Part shown: positions 1-7,059 of the stretch, in pieces
How the letters are laid out: each line of letters begins with the position of its first letter
Position numbering within the stretch: position 1 is the first letter of the stretch
NCBI GenBank assembly: GCA_016839245.1
Contig: JAEOUN010000031.1
Span: 1-16,962 of the forward strand
From: Candidatus Thorarchaeota archaeon
GTDB taxonomy: Archaea > Asgardarchaeota > Thorarchaeia > Thorarchaeales > Thorarchaeaceae
Length of the DNA stretch: 16,962 nucleotides
Direction: 5' to 3'
Made by a program: the position numbers and the translations under genes
Notes under the pieces: generated by a model
Databases searched by the model: none
What the model was told of the DNA's origin: nothing
Seen by the model: the letters and a program-made list of their open reading frames with translations, nothing else

Positions 1-499
1 CAGAGATTCCCAAGTGATAATTCAATCCCAATGATTCAGCTGCCTCAATGAATGCCAATATGACTTCGTAAGATGCTGATGCGGGATATTCTGGTCTCAC
101 ATATTGCTTACTTGTTCCATCAAGACGTACTGCCGCTGTAGAGATAATGATGTCGCCAATCTCGATGTCCTCTTTCAGAGTAGCACAAGATCCTATACGT
201 AGAAAAGTGTCTGCTCCAACATTTGCTAATTCTTCAACCACGATTGCAGTGCCAGGGCCGCCAATTCCCGTCGAGCATGCTGTGATTTCTACTCCTTTGT
301 ATATACCAGTGTGAGTAACAAATTGCCTATGCTCTGCAACCTTTCGTGAAGTGTCCCACATCGAGCTAATTCTTTCTACACGTTGAGGATCACCTGGAAT
401 AAGAACTGACCTTGCTACATCTCCCTCTTTTACTTCAAGGTGATATTGCTCTCTATCTTCTGTTGTTGGTCGAGTTGCAGACACTTTCTTACCTGTCAT
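1..499 (-). CDS. udp: Uridine phosphorylase (C-terminus cut by window edge)
   Basis: This is a nucleoside phosphorylase of the PNP/UDP family, which splits uridine with phosphate into uracil and ribose-1-phosphate in cytoplasmic pyrimidine salvage. Reading from the ATG at 499 gives 166 codons before the window ends; family members are about 250 aa, so the C-terminal third is missing. Visible motifs match the E. coli Udp pattern: IPGDPQRVE (about 34-42), EHRQF (about 56-60), CSTGIGGPGTAIVVEEL (about 75-91), FLRIGS (about 99-104) and VRLDGTS (about 124-130). The expected phosphate-binding residues G36, R40, R58 and R101 are present, with S104 where E. coli has Thr. The uracil-recognition residues lie in the missing part, so a purine-nucleoside preference is not excluded. 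No Shine-Dalgarno sequence precedes the ATG; a TATA-like TGTATAGT lies about 25-30 bp upstream on the minus strand, so the mRNA may be leaderless. It is divergent from the aldolase gene. Confidence 0.88.
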   Translation of the reverse strand, partial: MTGKKVSATRPTTEDREQYHLEVKEGDVARSVLIPGDPQRVERISSMWDTSRKVAEHRQFVTHTGIYKGVEITACSTGIGGPGTAIVVEELANVGADTFLRIGSCATLKEDIEIGDIIISTAAVRLDGTSKQYVRPEYPASASYEVILAFIEAAESLGLNYHLGIS

Positions 500-569
500 T
501 TAAATCACAAATATTAGGCTACTATACAATGATTTGTTCCTTTCGCATCAGAAGATTTAACCGATTAAG

Positions 570-577
570 CATATAGA
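570..577 (+). promoter_or_regulatory. Putative TATA box of the aldolase gene
   Basis: CATATAGA lies 40-47 bp upstream of the ATG at 617. A start of transcription about 25 bp downstream would leave a short leader carrying the GAGG ribosome binding site at 607-610. Assigned by eye from position and composition only. Confidence 0.4.
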
Positions 578-616
578 GAGAAAGAGTCTTCAAATAACAA
601 TACTCTGAGGTTCGTG

Positions 617-1510
617 ATGATGAATAGGCTCGATGAACTCCGCCATCTTAGTTTAGGAAAAAGAGCACGATTGCATAGACTGATGTATGAACATGGACCC
701 GGTAATGGACGAATGTTGATACTCCCAATTGATCAAGGATTGGAGCATGGTCCGGTTGATTTCTTCAAGAACCCTCCATCTGCTGACCCGGAATTTCAAT
801 TCAAATTAGCAGTTGAAGGCGGATATTCAGGAATCGCACTACATCTTGGCCTTGCTGAAAAATATGCTCCAAAGTATGCTGGAAAGATACCAATCGTGTT
901 GAAAATTAATGGAAAGACACGTATTCCATCAGCTAATGCGCCTGTATCGCCAATGACCGGTTCTGTTGAGGATGCTGTCCGAATTGGAGCCGATGCTGTC
1001 GGTTATACCCTCTATGTCGGTAGTTCCAATCAGGTGACTGATTTCATTCAATTTCGTAAAGTAAAAAAAGATGCTGAACGTTATGGAATGCCTATAATCA
1101 TGTGGGCATATCCCCGGGGAGATGCTGTTGACAGTAAAGGTGGCCGTGATTCGCTCTATGCTATCGACTATGCCGCACGAGTGGCAGATGAACTTGGAGC
1201 AGATGTTGTCAAACTTAATGTTCCTGAAAACAATCCCAAAACCCACGCTCTGCAACCACCGCCGTATGATACACTAGAACTTAGCTACGAGGATAGAGTT
1301 CACAAAGTTGTTAAGACCGCAGGGAAGTGTTTGGTTCTCTTCTCCGGTGGTGGATTGGTAAGTGATGATGAGGTTATTAGAAGAGCTAAGGTCTGCCTTG
1401 AACAAGGTGCTACGGGCTTAATCTTTGGTAGGAACTTGTGGCAGAGAGAATGGACTGATGCTCTTGCAATGACAAAGAAACTCAAAGAAATGATGAAAAC
1501 TCTCTCCTGA
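617..1510 (+). CDS. Class I fructose-bisphosphate aldolase, FbaB/DhnA type
   Basis: Predicted TIM-barrel Schiff-base aldolase cleaving or forming fructose-1,6-bisphosphate (DHAP plus glyceraldehyde-3-phosphate). About 297 aa, shorter than E. coli FbaB (about 350). Motifs in order: LPIDQGLEHGP (about 36-46), FKNPPSADPEF, the barrel-strand motif GYTLYVGS (about 129-136, with a Tyr in the expected catalytic region), WAYPRG (about 163-168), and ADVVKLNVP with K199 as likely Schiff-base lysine. GLIFGRN near 267-273 is the usual C-terminal phosphate-binding segment. LPIDQGLEHGP and NPP.ADP look closer to FbaB than to short archaeal aldolases or to the 2-amino-3,7-dideoxyheptulosonate synthases of the same family, but the latter cannot be excluded by motif alone. 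The frame is open from GTG 614; ATG 617 is chosen because GAGG (607-610) sits 6 nt upstream; ATG 620 is also possible. It is followed by a second FBP aldolase gene. Confidence 0.88.
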   Translation: MMNRLDELRHLSLGKRARLHRLMYEHGPGNGRMLILPIDQGLEHGPVDFFKNPPSADPEFQFKLAVEGGYSGIALHLGLAEKYAPKYAGKIPIVLKINGKTRIPSANAPVSPMTGSVEDAVRIGADAVGYTLYVGSSNQVTDFIQFRKVKKDAERYGMPIIMWAYPRGDAVDSKGGRDSLYAIDYAARVADELGADVVKLNVPENNPKTHALQPPPYDTLELSYEDRVHKVVKTAGKCLVLFSGGGLVSDDEVIRRAKVCLEQGATGLIFGRNLWQREWTDALAMTKKLKEMMKTLS

Positions 1511-1640
1511 TTTCATGAATTTTCACCGGTCGTACTGAATGAGAACTATTATATGGACAAAGAATAGTCGAAGGTCTCAGCGGAGCACGCTTTTTAGTGA
1601 CTCCCAATGAAAAAATAATAATTGAAGGAGCGAGAAGCAA

Positions 1641-2789
1641 ATGGTTGAAACTACCATTAGCGTAATTAAAGCGGATATTGGCTCATTAGCTGGGCATGTT
1701 ATTGTTCCCGATTTCCTTTTTGAACTAGCTAGGAAATCGTTGAAGGAAGCTGTTGAGAAGAAGATTATCAATGACTTCTATGTTGCCAACGCAGGTGATG
1801 ATCTTGAACTCATCATGACACATAACAAGGGAGAAGGAAATGAAGAAGTTCACAGGTTAGCATGGGACACCTTCATTAAAGGCACAGAACTTGCACGAGA
1901 AAAGAAGATCTATGCTGCTGGTCAGGATATTCTCTCTGATACCTTTAGTGGTAATGTGAAGGGAATGGGTCCTGGTTCAGCAGAGATGACTTTCGAAGAG
2001 AGAAAGTCTGAACCTATTGCAGTATTTATGGCTGACAAAACCGAACCTGGTGCATACAATTTTCCACTCTTTAGGGTTTTCGCAGACCCATTCAATACTG
2101 CAGGTCTTGTTATAGATCCCAACTTGCATGATGGATTTCGATTTGTTATTCAAGATATCATGAAGGAAATTCCCTGTTTCATTGAGATGAAAGCTCCTGA
2201 GGAAATGTATGACATACTTGCATTACTAGGAAGTACTGGCAGATACACTATCAAAAAGATTTACAGATACGACGGAATGGTCACTGCATCTGTAAGCACA
2301 GACAAACTTCACGCTGTCGCAGGCAAGTACGTTGGAAAAGATGATCCAGTTGCAATCGTCAGAGCTCATTCTGGACTACCAGCAATGGGTGAAGTCCTTG
2401 AAGCGTTTACACTTCCTCATCTAGTGTCTGGTTGGATGAGAGGTTCACATGCAGGTCCACTTCTCCCAGTCGGTCTGAGAGACTCACGATGTACGCGATT
2501 CGATGGTCCTCCAAGAGTCGTAGCACTTGGTTTTCAAGTTACTAATGGAAAACTCGTTGGTCCTGTTGACTTGTTTGATGATGTTGCATTTGACATTAGC
2601 CGTCAACGCGGAATGGAAATGGCTGACTACCTTCGAAGACATGGACCGTTCCAGCCACATCGACTCAGTGACGACCAGATGGAATACACTACACTTCCAA
2701 AGGTCTTAACCCGCTGTAAGAACCGATTCGTAACAGAAGAAATAATTCCAAAAGGAAAAGTGAAGGACACCACGGGTTCAGCTGAGTAA
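1641..2789 (+). CDS. fbp: Bifunctional fructose-1,6-bisphosphate aldolase/phosphatase
   Basis: FBPA/P, the anabolic enzyme that condenses DHAP and glyceraldehyde-3-phosphate to FBP and then removes the 1-phosphate to give fructose-6-phosphate, making gluconeogenesis one-way. At 382 aa it is the normal family length. Residues match the characterised archaeal enzyme with an offset of one: metal and phosphate ligands D12, H19, D53, D54, Q95 and D132, and the switch segment KYVGKDDP (229-236) with Schiff-base lysine K233, D234, D235 and nearby Y230. The GSHAGPLLPVG segment (268-278) is also typical. Start ATG 1641 has GGAG at 1627-1630, spacing 10. The 130-bp gap to the upstream aldolase contains TATA-like AT-rich stretches (for example near 1548-1555), so it may have its own promoter. 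It ends convergent with the parvulin gene, with a hairpin between them. Confidence 0.96.
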   Translation: MVETTISVIKADIGSLAGHVIVPDFLFELARKSLKEAVEKKIINDFYVANAGDDLELIMTHNKGEGNEEVHRLAWDTFIKGTELAREKKIYAAGQDILSDTFSGNVKGMGPGSAEMTFEERKSEPIAVFMADKTEPGAYNFPLFRVFADPFNTAGLVIDPNLHDGFRFVIQDIMKEIPCFIEMKAPEEMYDILALLGSTGRYTIKKIYRYDGMVTASVSTDKLHAVAGKYVGKDDPVAIVRAHSGLPAMGEVLEAFTLPHLVSGWMRGSHAGPLLPVGLRDSRCTRFDGPPRVVALGFQVTNGKLVGPVDLFDDVAFDISRQRGMEMADYLRRHGPFQPHRLSDDQMEYTTLPKVLTRCKNRFVTEEIIPKGKVKDTTGSAE

Positions 2790-2796
2790 AATTAGC

Positions 2797-2814
2797 GCGG
2801 GAATTACATCCCGC
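2797..2814. terminator. Hairpin between convergent genes, possible bidirectional terminator
   Basis: GCGGGA (2797-2802) and TCCCGC (2809-2814) form a perfect 6-bp G/C-rich stem with a 6-nt loop, 7 bp after the stop of the FBP aldolase/phosphatase gene and 35 bp beyond the stop of the convergent parvulin gene. A pyrimidine-rich stretch follows on the plus strand. Archaeal termination depends mainly on T-runs, so this may act in mRNA 3' end stability instead. Confidence 0.5.
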
Positions 2815-2849
2815 CCTTCACTCTTCCATCTTTGGTAGCTTGTATGCTA

Positions 2850-3140
2850 TTATGCAGTTCTCTTGATTATGTGGTACCCAAATTTTGTCTTCACTGGTTC
2901 TGTAGTCATTGCGCCAACACTAAGTTTGAATGCTGCCTGTTCGAATTCTGGTACCATCTGCCCTTTCCCAAAAAATCCGAGATCTCCACCTTTCTTATTA
3001 GACGGGCATGTACTATAGTCTCTGGCAACCTTTGCAAAATCCTCGCCCTCACGAATCTTTGCAATGAGTGCTAGTGCTTGACTATGCTTCTCTACAAGTA
3101 TGTGACTTGCTCGAACTTGTCCTGGTTTTCCTTTAGCCAT
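2850..3140 (-). CDS. Parvulin-type peptidyl-prolyl cis-trans isomerase
   Basis: Stand-alone parvulin domain of 96 aa that catalyses cis-trans isomerisation of peptidyl-proline bonds. There is no signal peptide or transmembrane segment, so it is cytoplasmic. The PpiC signature is complete: RASHILVEKHSQA (about 10-22), EGEDFAKVARDYSTCPS (about 31-47), KKGGDLGFFGKGQMVPEFE (about 49-67) and TKFGYHII (85-92). The conserved histidines H13 (ASHIL) and H90 (GYHII) and the substrate-pocket M62 and F66 are visible. The frame is open further upstream, but ATG 3140 is preferred because AGGTGA lies 5 nt before it and it gives the normal compact single-domain length. It resembles the small cytosolic PpiC (Par10) type rather than secreted SurA-like proteins. 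Divergent from the dehydrogenase gene across a 142-bp gap. Confidence 0.93.
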   Translation of the reverse strand: MAKGKPGQVRASHILVEKHSQALALIAKIREGEDFAKVARDYSTCPSNKKGGDLGFFGKGQMVPEFEQAAFKLSVGAMTTEPVKTKFGYHIIKRTA

Positions 3141-3282
3141 AAAATCACCTGTTTTAGTATTAATAACAAGAGCGCTACAAATCAAGATAACTTAAACATG
3201 TTCACTTCTTTGTCTTTAATGTTCTGACTAAGAATTTATGTTCAAATTAGTAATTCATTTTGCATTCTAATTGGTGTTTATT

Positions 3283-4323
3283 ATGAAGGCTACAGTATTT
3301 CGCCAACATGGCCCTCCTGATGTCCTCTCCTATGAGGATTTTGAAGATCCTATAGTCAGATCCGACCAAGTTCTTGTAAAGGTCAAGGCAGTAGCTTTGA
3401 ATCATTTGGATCTATTCGTTCGTAAAGGGATTCCCGGACTGAGGCTTGAGATGCCTCATATCTTGGGCAGTGATATCAGTGGTGAGATTGTTGAGGTTGG
3501 AGCTAAGGCAGAGAATAGCTTTGTCGAGGGTCAAGCGATCATCGTTGATCCCGGAATTTCATGTGGAGCATGTGAGTTTTGCATGAGTGGAGAAGAGTCG
3601 TTATGTTCAGACTATGGTATCATTGGAGAACATTATCGAGGAGGGTACGCCCAATTTATTGCTCTGAATACTCAGAATATTATTCCGATTCCAAAGACTG
3701 TATCTCTTGACTTTGAGAAAGCTGCAGCCATTCCGCTAACTCTCATGACTGCGTGGAGGTTACTCATTACTAAGGCTCAGTTAAAACCCGGTGATGATCT
3801 TCTGATCATTGGTATAGGCGGTGGTGTAGCACTTGCTGCTCTTCAGATTGCTAAGACTGCTGGAGCTCGAGTAATCGTTACCAGTTCGTCTGATTTGAAA
3901 CTTGAAAATGCAATGAAACTTGGTGCCGATTTTACTATCAATCATAATACTACTCCCGATTATCACAAGGAACTATTCCAATACACTAAGAATCGTGGTG
4001 TTGATGTTGTCCTCGATTCAGTTGGAGAAGCAACATGGTCTCAAAGCCTAAAGAGTCTCAGAAAAGGTGGAAAACTAGTGACCTGTGGAGCCACGTCAGG
4101 TTCAAACGCTACAACGAATGTGAATCTGTTATTCTGGAAGCAGTTGGAAATTCTAGGTTCTACAATGGCGAGTAGAAATGAACTGCGTACGGCTTTGAAA
4201 CTGGTCTGGAATGGATCTGTTCACCCGATTGTAGACAGAGTGTTTCCTCTTTCAAAGGCTCAGGCGGCTCATGAGATGCTAGAAAGGGGAGATCAATTTG
4301 GTAAATTGGTTCTTACACCTTAA
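3283..4323 (+). CDS. Zinc-binding medium-chain dehydrogenase/quinone reductase family protein
   Basis: NAD(P)-dependent MDR-superfamily oxidoreductase, 346 aa, with the usual layout: GroES-like N-terminal half and Rossmann C-terminal half. The dinucleotide-binding loop GIGGGVALAALQIA is at about 177-190. A structural zinc site is complete: C94, C97, C100 and C108. The catalytic zinc site is not: the usual Cys is N40 (ALNHLDL) and the usual GHE is GSD (about 62-64), as in zinc-independent quinone oxidoreductase-like members. The substrate therefore cannot be named; quinones, enones or alcohols are all possible. The frame is open from TTG 3271, but ATG 3283 gives the canonical start MKATVFRQHGPPDVL. 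The Shine-Dalgarno sequence is weak (GGTG at 3273-3276). A TATA-like TTTATG near 3235 fits a short leader. There is no operon partner: divergent from parvulin and 79 bp before the next gene. Confidence 0.88.
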   Translation: MKATVFRQHGPPDVLSYEDFEDPIVRSDQVLVKVKAVALNHLDLFVRKGIPGLRLEMPHILGSDISGEIVEVGAKAENSFVEGQAIIVDPGISCGACEFCMSGEESLCSDYGIIGEHYRGGYAQFIALNTQNIIPIPKTVSLDFEKAAAIPLTLMTAWRLLITKAQLKPGDDLLIIGIGGGVALAALQIAKTAGARVIVTSSSDLKLENAMKLGADFTINHNTTPDYHKELFQYTKNRGVDVVLDSVGEATWSQSLKSLRKGGKLVTCGATSGSNATTNVNLLFWKQLEILGSTMASRNELRTALKLVWNGSVHPIVDRVFPLSKAQAAHEMLERGDQFGKLVLTP

Positions 4324-4402
4324 AAGTCAGTAATACGTGGATACGCACCTGAATCAGACACCGTTTCAAAATGGTATTTGATTACAAAGAACTTGGTGTA
4401 GA

Positions 4403-4627
4403 ATGAAAGTAGTAACAATCTGCATGCCCGAATCTTACCTCGAAGGTGTAGACGAGCTCATTGAGCAGAATAAATATCCCAATAGATCTGAGGTCATTCG
4501 AATTGCTATTCGAGACCTTCTCGTAGATGAATTATGGGGCGATAGAAAACCATCTGGTGGACTCCCCCTGATAGCACAGCTTGAGAAGTTTTCAGAGGTT
4601 ACTCCCAAACCCAACCCAATCATGTGA
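4403..4627 (+). CDS. Small ribbon-helix-helix DNA-binding protein (CopG/NikR N-domain type)
   Basis: 74-aa protein whose first 45 residues have the ribbon-helix-helix pattern: a short beta strand (KVVTICMP, 2-9), helix 1 (SYLEGVDELIEQN), a turn (KYPNRSE) and helix 2 (VIRIAIRDLLVDELW). Such proteins dimerise, insert the paired strands in the DNA major groove and bind short palindromes or tandem half-sites. The tail (46-74, rich in Gly and Pro) carries no recognised effector domain, so NikR-like nickel sensing is not indicated. The ATG at 4403 has a weak GGTG 5 nt upstream. The next promoter (4694-4720) carries a perfect palindrome beside its TATA box, which makes that gene a possible target; this is inference from position only. 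It has no antitoxin-like toxin partner next to it. Confidence 0.82.
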   Translation: MKVVTICMPESYLEGVDELIEQNKYPNRSEVIRIAIRDLLVDELWGDRKPSGGLPLIAQLEKFSEVTPKPNPIM

Positions 4628-4693
4628 TGGATACAACTGAGTTATCCTTTTCTAGGTACATGTTAGCATTTTATTAGAGCATTAATGAGTACC

Positions 4694-4707
4694 GAGCTAT
4701 TTAGCTC
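4694..4707. promoter_or_regulatory. Palindrome directly upstream of a TATA box, operator candidate
   Basis: GAGCTATTTAGCTC: perfect 6-bp arms with a 2-bp centre, ending 6 bp before the TATA box at 4714-4720. A protein bound here would overlap the TFB/TBP binding region, so repression or activation are both plausible. The adjacent upstream gene encodes a ribbon-helix-helix regulator. Confidence 0.45.
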
Positions 4708-4713
4708 TTAGTG

Positions 4714-4720
4714 TATAAAA
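4714..4720 (+). promoter_or_regulatory. TATA box
   Basis: TATAAAA, with expected transcription start around 4740. This places the upstream in-frame GTG (4711) inside the promoter and supports translation from ATG 4753, which has AGGAG at 4737-4741. Confidence 0.6.
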
Positions 4721-4752
4721 TGCTCATTTCCCCATTAGGAGCGAATCTGAAT

Positions 4753-5328
4753 ATGTCAAGATTCTTTAGACGCAAGAAGGACAAAGATGAAGGGACTGTT
4801 GAGCAAGAACCTGACGAAGATACCGAAGCTGAAATTGTTGAAGCTGAAGATATTGAAGAAATACAAGCCGCTGACGTTGAAGAATCCTCTGAGCGTGTTT
4901 CTGAGGAAGAACATGTAGGACGAGAGGATATAATCCCATATCATGCGGATATTAAAGAGCGCCTGATGTACATGTTCAACGATTCAAGTATCGGTGCTGG
5001 AATCGAAGGAACTGACGAGTTCTATATCGAATTCATGGCCATGGGCGAGAGATTCTGGATTGGGAAAGCACCACTTGGTGATATTGAGAGCAAAACTGGA
5101 GCAATGACCGATCAGGACGCACACGTTCGCATCTCAAATGATGTCGTTGCTGACCTATTATCAACTGCAACTTTCTCGGAATTTTCCAAGATCTATCTGA
5201 ATTATTACAAGAATGCTGAAGCTGGCAAGTTCGTTAAGATCGAAGTGAGAAAACCAATTACGGATTTGAATCGAAGAGGCTATGCTCGTGTACCAATAAT
5301 GAAATTACTCATTGGATCTGCAAGATGA
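4753..5328 (+). CDS. Acidic-linker protein with possible SCP2-like C-terminal domain
   Basis: 191 aa. I do not firmly recognise it. The N-terminus (1-11) is very basic (RFFRRKKDK); residues 12-60 are low-complexity and Glu/Asp-rich, probably disordered. Residues about 64-191 form a folded domain with alternating strands and helices. Its pattern (EFYIEFMAMGERFWIG, then DAHVRISNDVVADLLSTATF, then AGKFVKIEVRKPITDL and RRGYARVPIMKLL) resembles SCP2/sterol-carrier-like domains, which bind lipids in a hydrophobic cleft; that assignment is tentative. There is no signal peptide or membrane helix. The frame is open from GTG 4711, but that codon overlaps the TATA box (4714-4720); ATG 4753 with AGGAG (4737-4741) is therefore the start. 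It lies downstream of the small ribbon-helix-helix gene and before triosephosphate isomerase, each with its own promoter-like sequence. Confidence 0.7.
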   Translation: MSRFFRRKKDKDEGTVEQEPDEDTEAEIVEAEDIEEIQAADVEESSERVSEEEHVGREDIIPYHADIKERLMYMFNDSSIGAGIEGTDEFYIEFMAMGERFWIGKAPLGDIESKTGAMTDQDAHVRISNDVVADLLSTATFSEFSKIYLNYYKNAEAGKFVKIEVRKPITDLNRRGYARVPIMKLLIGSAR

Positions 5329-5363
5329 TTGTAATAATATCAAAACTATCCCTCCAGCAATAG

Positions 5364-5370
5364 TTATAAT
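5364..5370 (+). promoter_or_regulatory. TATA box of triosephosphate isomerase gene
   Basis: TTATAAT, 41-47 bp before the TTG start at 5411. The predicted transcript start near 5391-5395 leaves a leader that just contains the AGGTGG ribosome binding site. Confidence 0.5.
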
Positions 5371-5410
5371 CCGGCCTGAAACTCCTTAGATTGTATCAGG
5401 TGGGATTCCA

Positions 5411-6094
5411 TTGAATAATATTGAGACTCCTGTCGTTATCATTAATTTGAAGACATATACTCAAGCAACTGGTGAGAGAGCCGTTCTCATAGCTCAGGCA
5501 TGTGAGCGTGTATCCAATCGCTACGAGATTCCAATCATTGTGGCACCACAGATTCCTGATCTCTATCGTGTGGTTAAGGCTGTAGAAATACCTGTCTTTT
5601 CGCAGCATATGGACCCTGGAGATCCTGGTCGTTATACTGGTCACACTCTGGGTGAAACTCTAGTTGAGGCTGGTTGCTCAGGAACGCTACTGAATCACTC
5701 TGAAAAACGGATGCAGTTGGCTGATATCGAATCATCAATTGATAAAGCTAACAAACTTCATCTCTATTCTGTAGTGTGCACCAATAATGTTTCAGTAAGT
5801 GTTGCTGCAGCTTGTCTGAATCCTTGGTCTGTTGCTGTAGAACCTCCTGAGCTCATCGGGTCTGGAATTTCTGTTTCACAAGCACAACCTGAGATTATTT
5901 CTGGTACTGTAGAAAAAATACGTGCTGTTAATGAAGATGTCAAAATTCTTTGTGGTGCTGGTATTAGTACTGGAGATGATGTGTCCGCAGCAATTAAGCT
6001 AGGAGCACAGGGTGTTTTGTTAGCTTCAGCTGTAGCAAAATCTGACAAACCTGAAGCTGTTCTCGAAGACCTAGTTAGTCCCCTAAATAAATAG
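5411..6094 (+). CDS. tpiA: Triosephosphate isomerase, archaeal type
   Basis: Interconverts dihydroxyacetone phosphate and glyceraldehyde-3-phosphate in glycolysis and gluconeogenesis. At 227 aa it is the short archaeal form (bacterial and eukaryotic enzymes are about 250), which typically is a tetramer. Catalytic residues are in place: N12 and K14 (INLKTY), H96 (LLNHSEKR) and E144 (VAVEPPELIGSG). The phosphate-gripping CGAGISTG (181-188) and GVLLASAVAKS (201-211) are present. Start is TTG at 5411; AGGTGG lies about 6 nt upstream and no ATG is suitably placed, so the non-ATG start is well supported. The window also holds the aldolase and the aldolase/phosphatase that use both of its products. 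The DUF89 gene follows closely on the same strand and may be co-transcribed. Confidence 0.96.
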   Translation: MNNIETPVVIINLKTYTQATGERAVLIAQACERVSNRYEIPIIVAPQIPDLYRVVKAVEIPVFSQHMDPGDPGRYTGHTLGETLVEAGCSGTLLNHSEKRMQLADIESSIDKANKLHLYSVVCTNNVSVSVAAACLNPWSVAVEPPELIGSGISVSQAQPEIISGTVEKIRAVNEDVKILCGAGISTGDDVSAAIKLGAQGVLLASAVAKSDKPEAVLEDLVSPLNK

Positions 6095-6150
6095 CACAAT
6101 CCGTGCCCTTTTTCACTGGATATTCATTGCCTCCTCCAAGGCGAATTGCA

Positions 6151-7038
6151 GTGAAAGTATCTCTAGAGTGTGCACACTGTCTTTTAGAACGAGCAGGGAA
6201 CCAGGTTCGCCTGGCAACCGATGATCCCGAACTCCAAATGAAGGTCATTCAAGCCATGACCAAATTTCTTGGAGAGAATTTCAATAGCAATTCTGTACCA
6301 AGTCATATAGGAACTGATAGAGACCTTCTCGTACAAAGGATGACAGGAAAAGATCCCTACGCAGAATTGAAGCATCAATCAAATATTATGGCAATGAGTA
6401 TTTTTCCTGAATTACAGCAAATCATCGATGATTCCCCTAATCCTGAATCGAAATTTCGGAATGCATCTCTAATTGCAGCTGCTGCTAACTCAATAGAGTT
6501 TGATGTTTCTGGGAGAGAGTTTAATCTTGCAGAATTAAAGAAGATTCTTTATAATGTAGAGGCTGATTTGGCCATTGATCAAGTGGATGAGTTTAGAAAC
6601 CTCTGTAAGGATGTCAATAGCGTATTGTATCTAATGGACAATGCTGGTGAAGTAGTCTTAGACATGATTTTGATTCGAGAGATTAAGAAATTGGGACCAA
6701 AGGTGATTGCAGTTGTAAAGGGCGGTCCTGTGCTAAATGATGCAACAATAATCGATGCTGATGATGTGAAACTTGACGAATGTGCGGATGAGGTAATAGA
6801 CACGGGAGCTGCTGCAATTGGCGTCAATCCTGAGCGGAGTTCTGATGAGTTCCTTGACATCTTTCATTCATCTGAACTCATAGTAGCTAAAGGTATGGGG
6901 AATTTTGAATCACTGACTGAGTTTGGTCCCCATTGTCCTATTGTACACATCATGAGAACGAAATGTAATCCTGTTGCAAGACATGTGGGTGTTCCCAAAA
7001 ACAAGAATGTCGTACTGATTCGATATCCACCTAAATAG
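6151..7038 (+). CDS. DUF89/ARMT1-like family protein, putative metal-dependent phosphatase
   Basis: 295 aa from the chosen start. DUF89 proteins are metal-dependent phosphatases suggested to clear harmful sugar phosphates or damaged metabolites; the eukaryotic relative ARMT1 has also been reported as a carboxyl methyltransferase. Visible family marks: N-terminal C7-x2-C10 (LECAHCLLERAG), the DNAGE segment (LMDNAGEVVLD, 161-171; D163 and N164 near the metal), KGGPVLNDAT (190-199; N196, D197), and KGMGNFE (247-253). No substrate can be read from the sequence; its place next to triosephosphate isomerase and the FBP genes makes a sugar-phosphate role attractive but unproven. The frame is open from GTG 6103, just 8 bp after the isomerase stop; GTG 6151 is preferred because it gives the usual family N-terminus (a few residues before CxxC). 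The 16-residue extension from 6103 cannot be excluded. Confidence 0.85.
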   Translation: MKVSLECAHCLLERAGNQVRLATDDPELQMKVIQAMTKFLGENFNSNSVPSHIGTDRDLLVQRMTGKDPYAELKHQSNIMAMSIFPELQQIIDDSPNPESKFRNASLIAAAANSIEFDVSGREFNLAELKKILYNVEADLAIDQVDEFRNLCKDVNSVLYLMDNAGEVVLDMILIREIKKLGPKVIAVVKGGPVLNDATIIDADDVKLDECADEVIDTGAAAIGVNPERSSDEFLDIFHSSELIVAKGMGNFESLTEFGPHCPIVHIMRTKCNPVARHVGVPKNKNVVLIRYPPK

Positions 7039-7059
7039 TATTGATTGCTTCATGTCATT

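Noticed and set aside
2832..3074. 80-aa plus-strand frame opposite the parvulin gene, rich in Cys
   Set aside because: Antisense shadow of a complete parvulin domain; composition is not protein-like.
4711..4752. N-terminal extension of the acidic SCP2-like protein from GTG 4711
   Set aside because: The extension covers the TATA box at 4714-4720; ATG 4753 has a good AGGAG site and a natural basic N-terminus.
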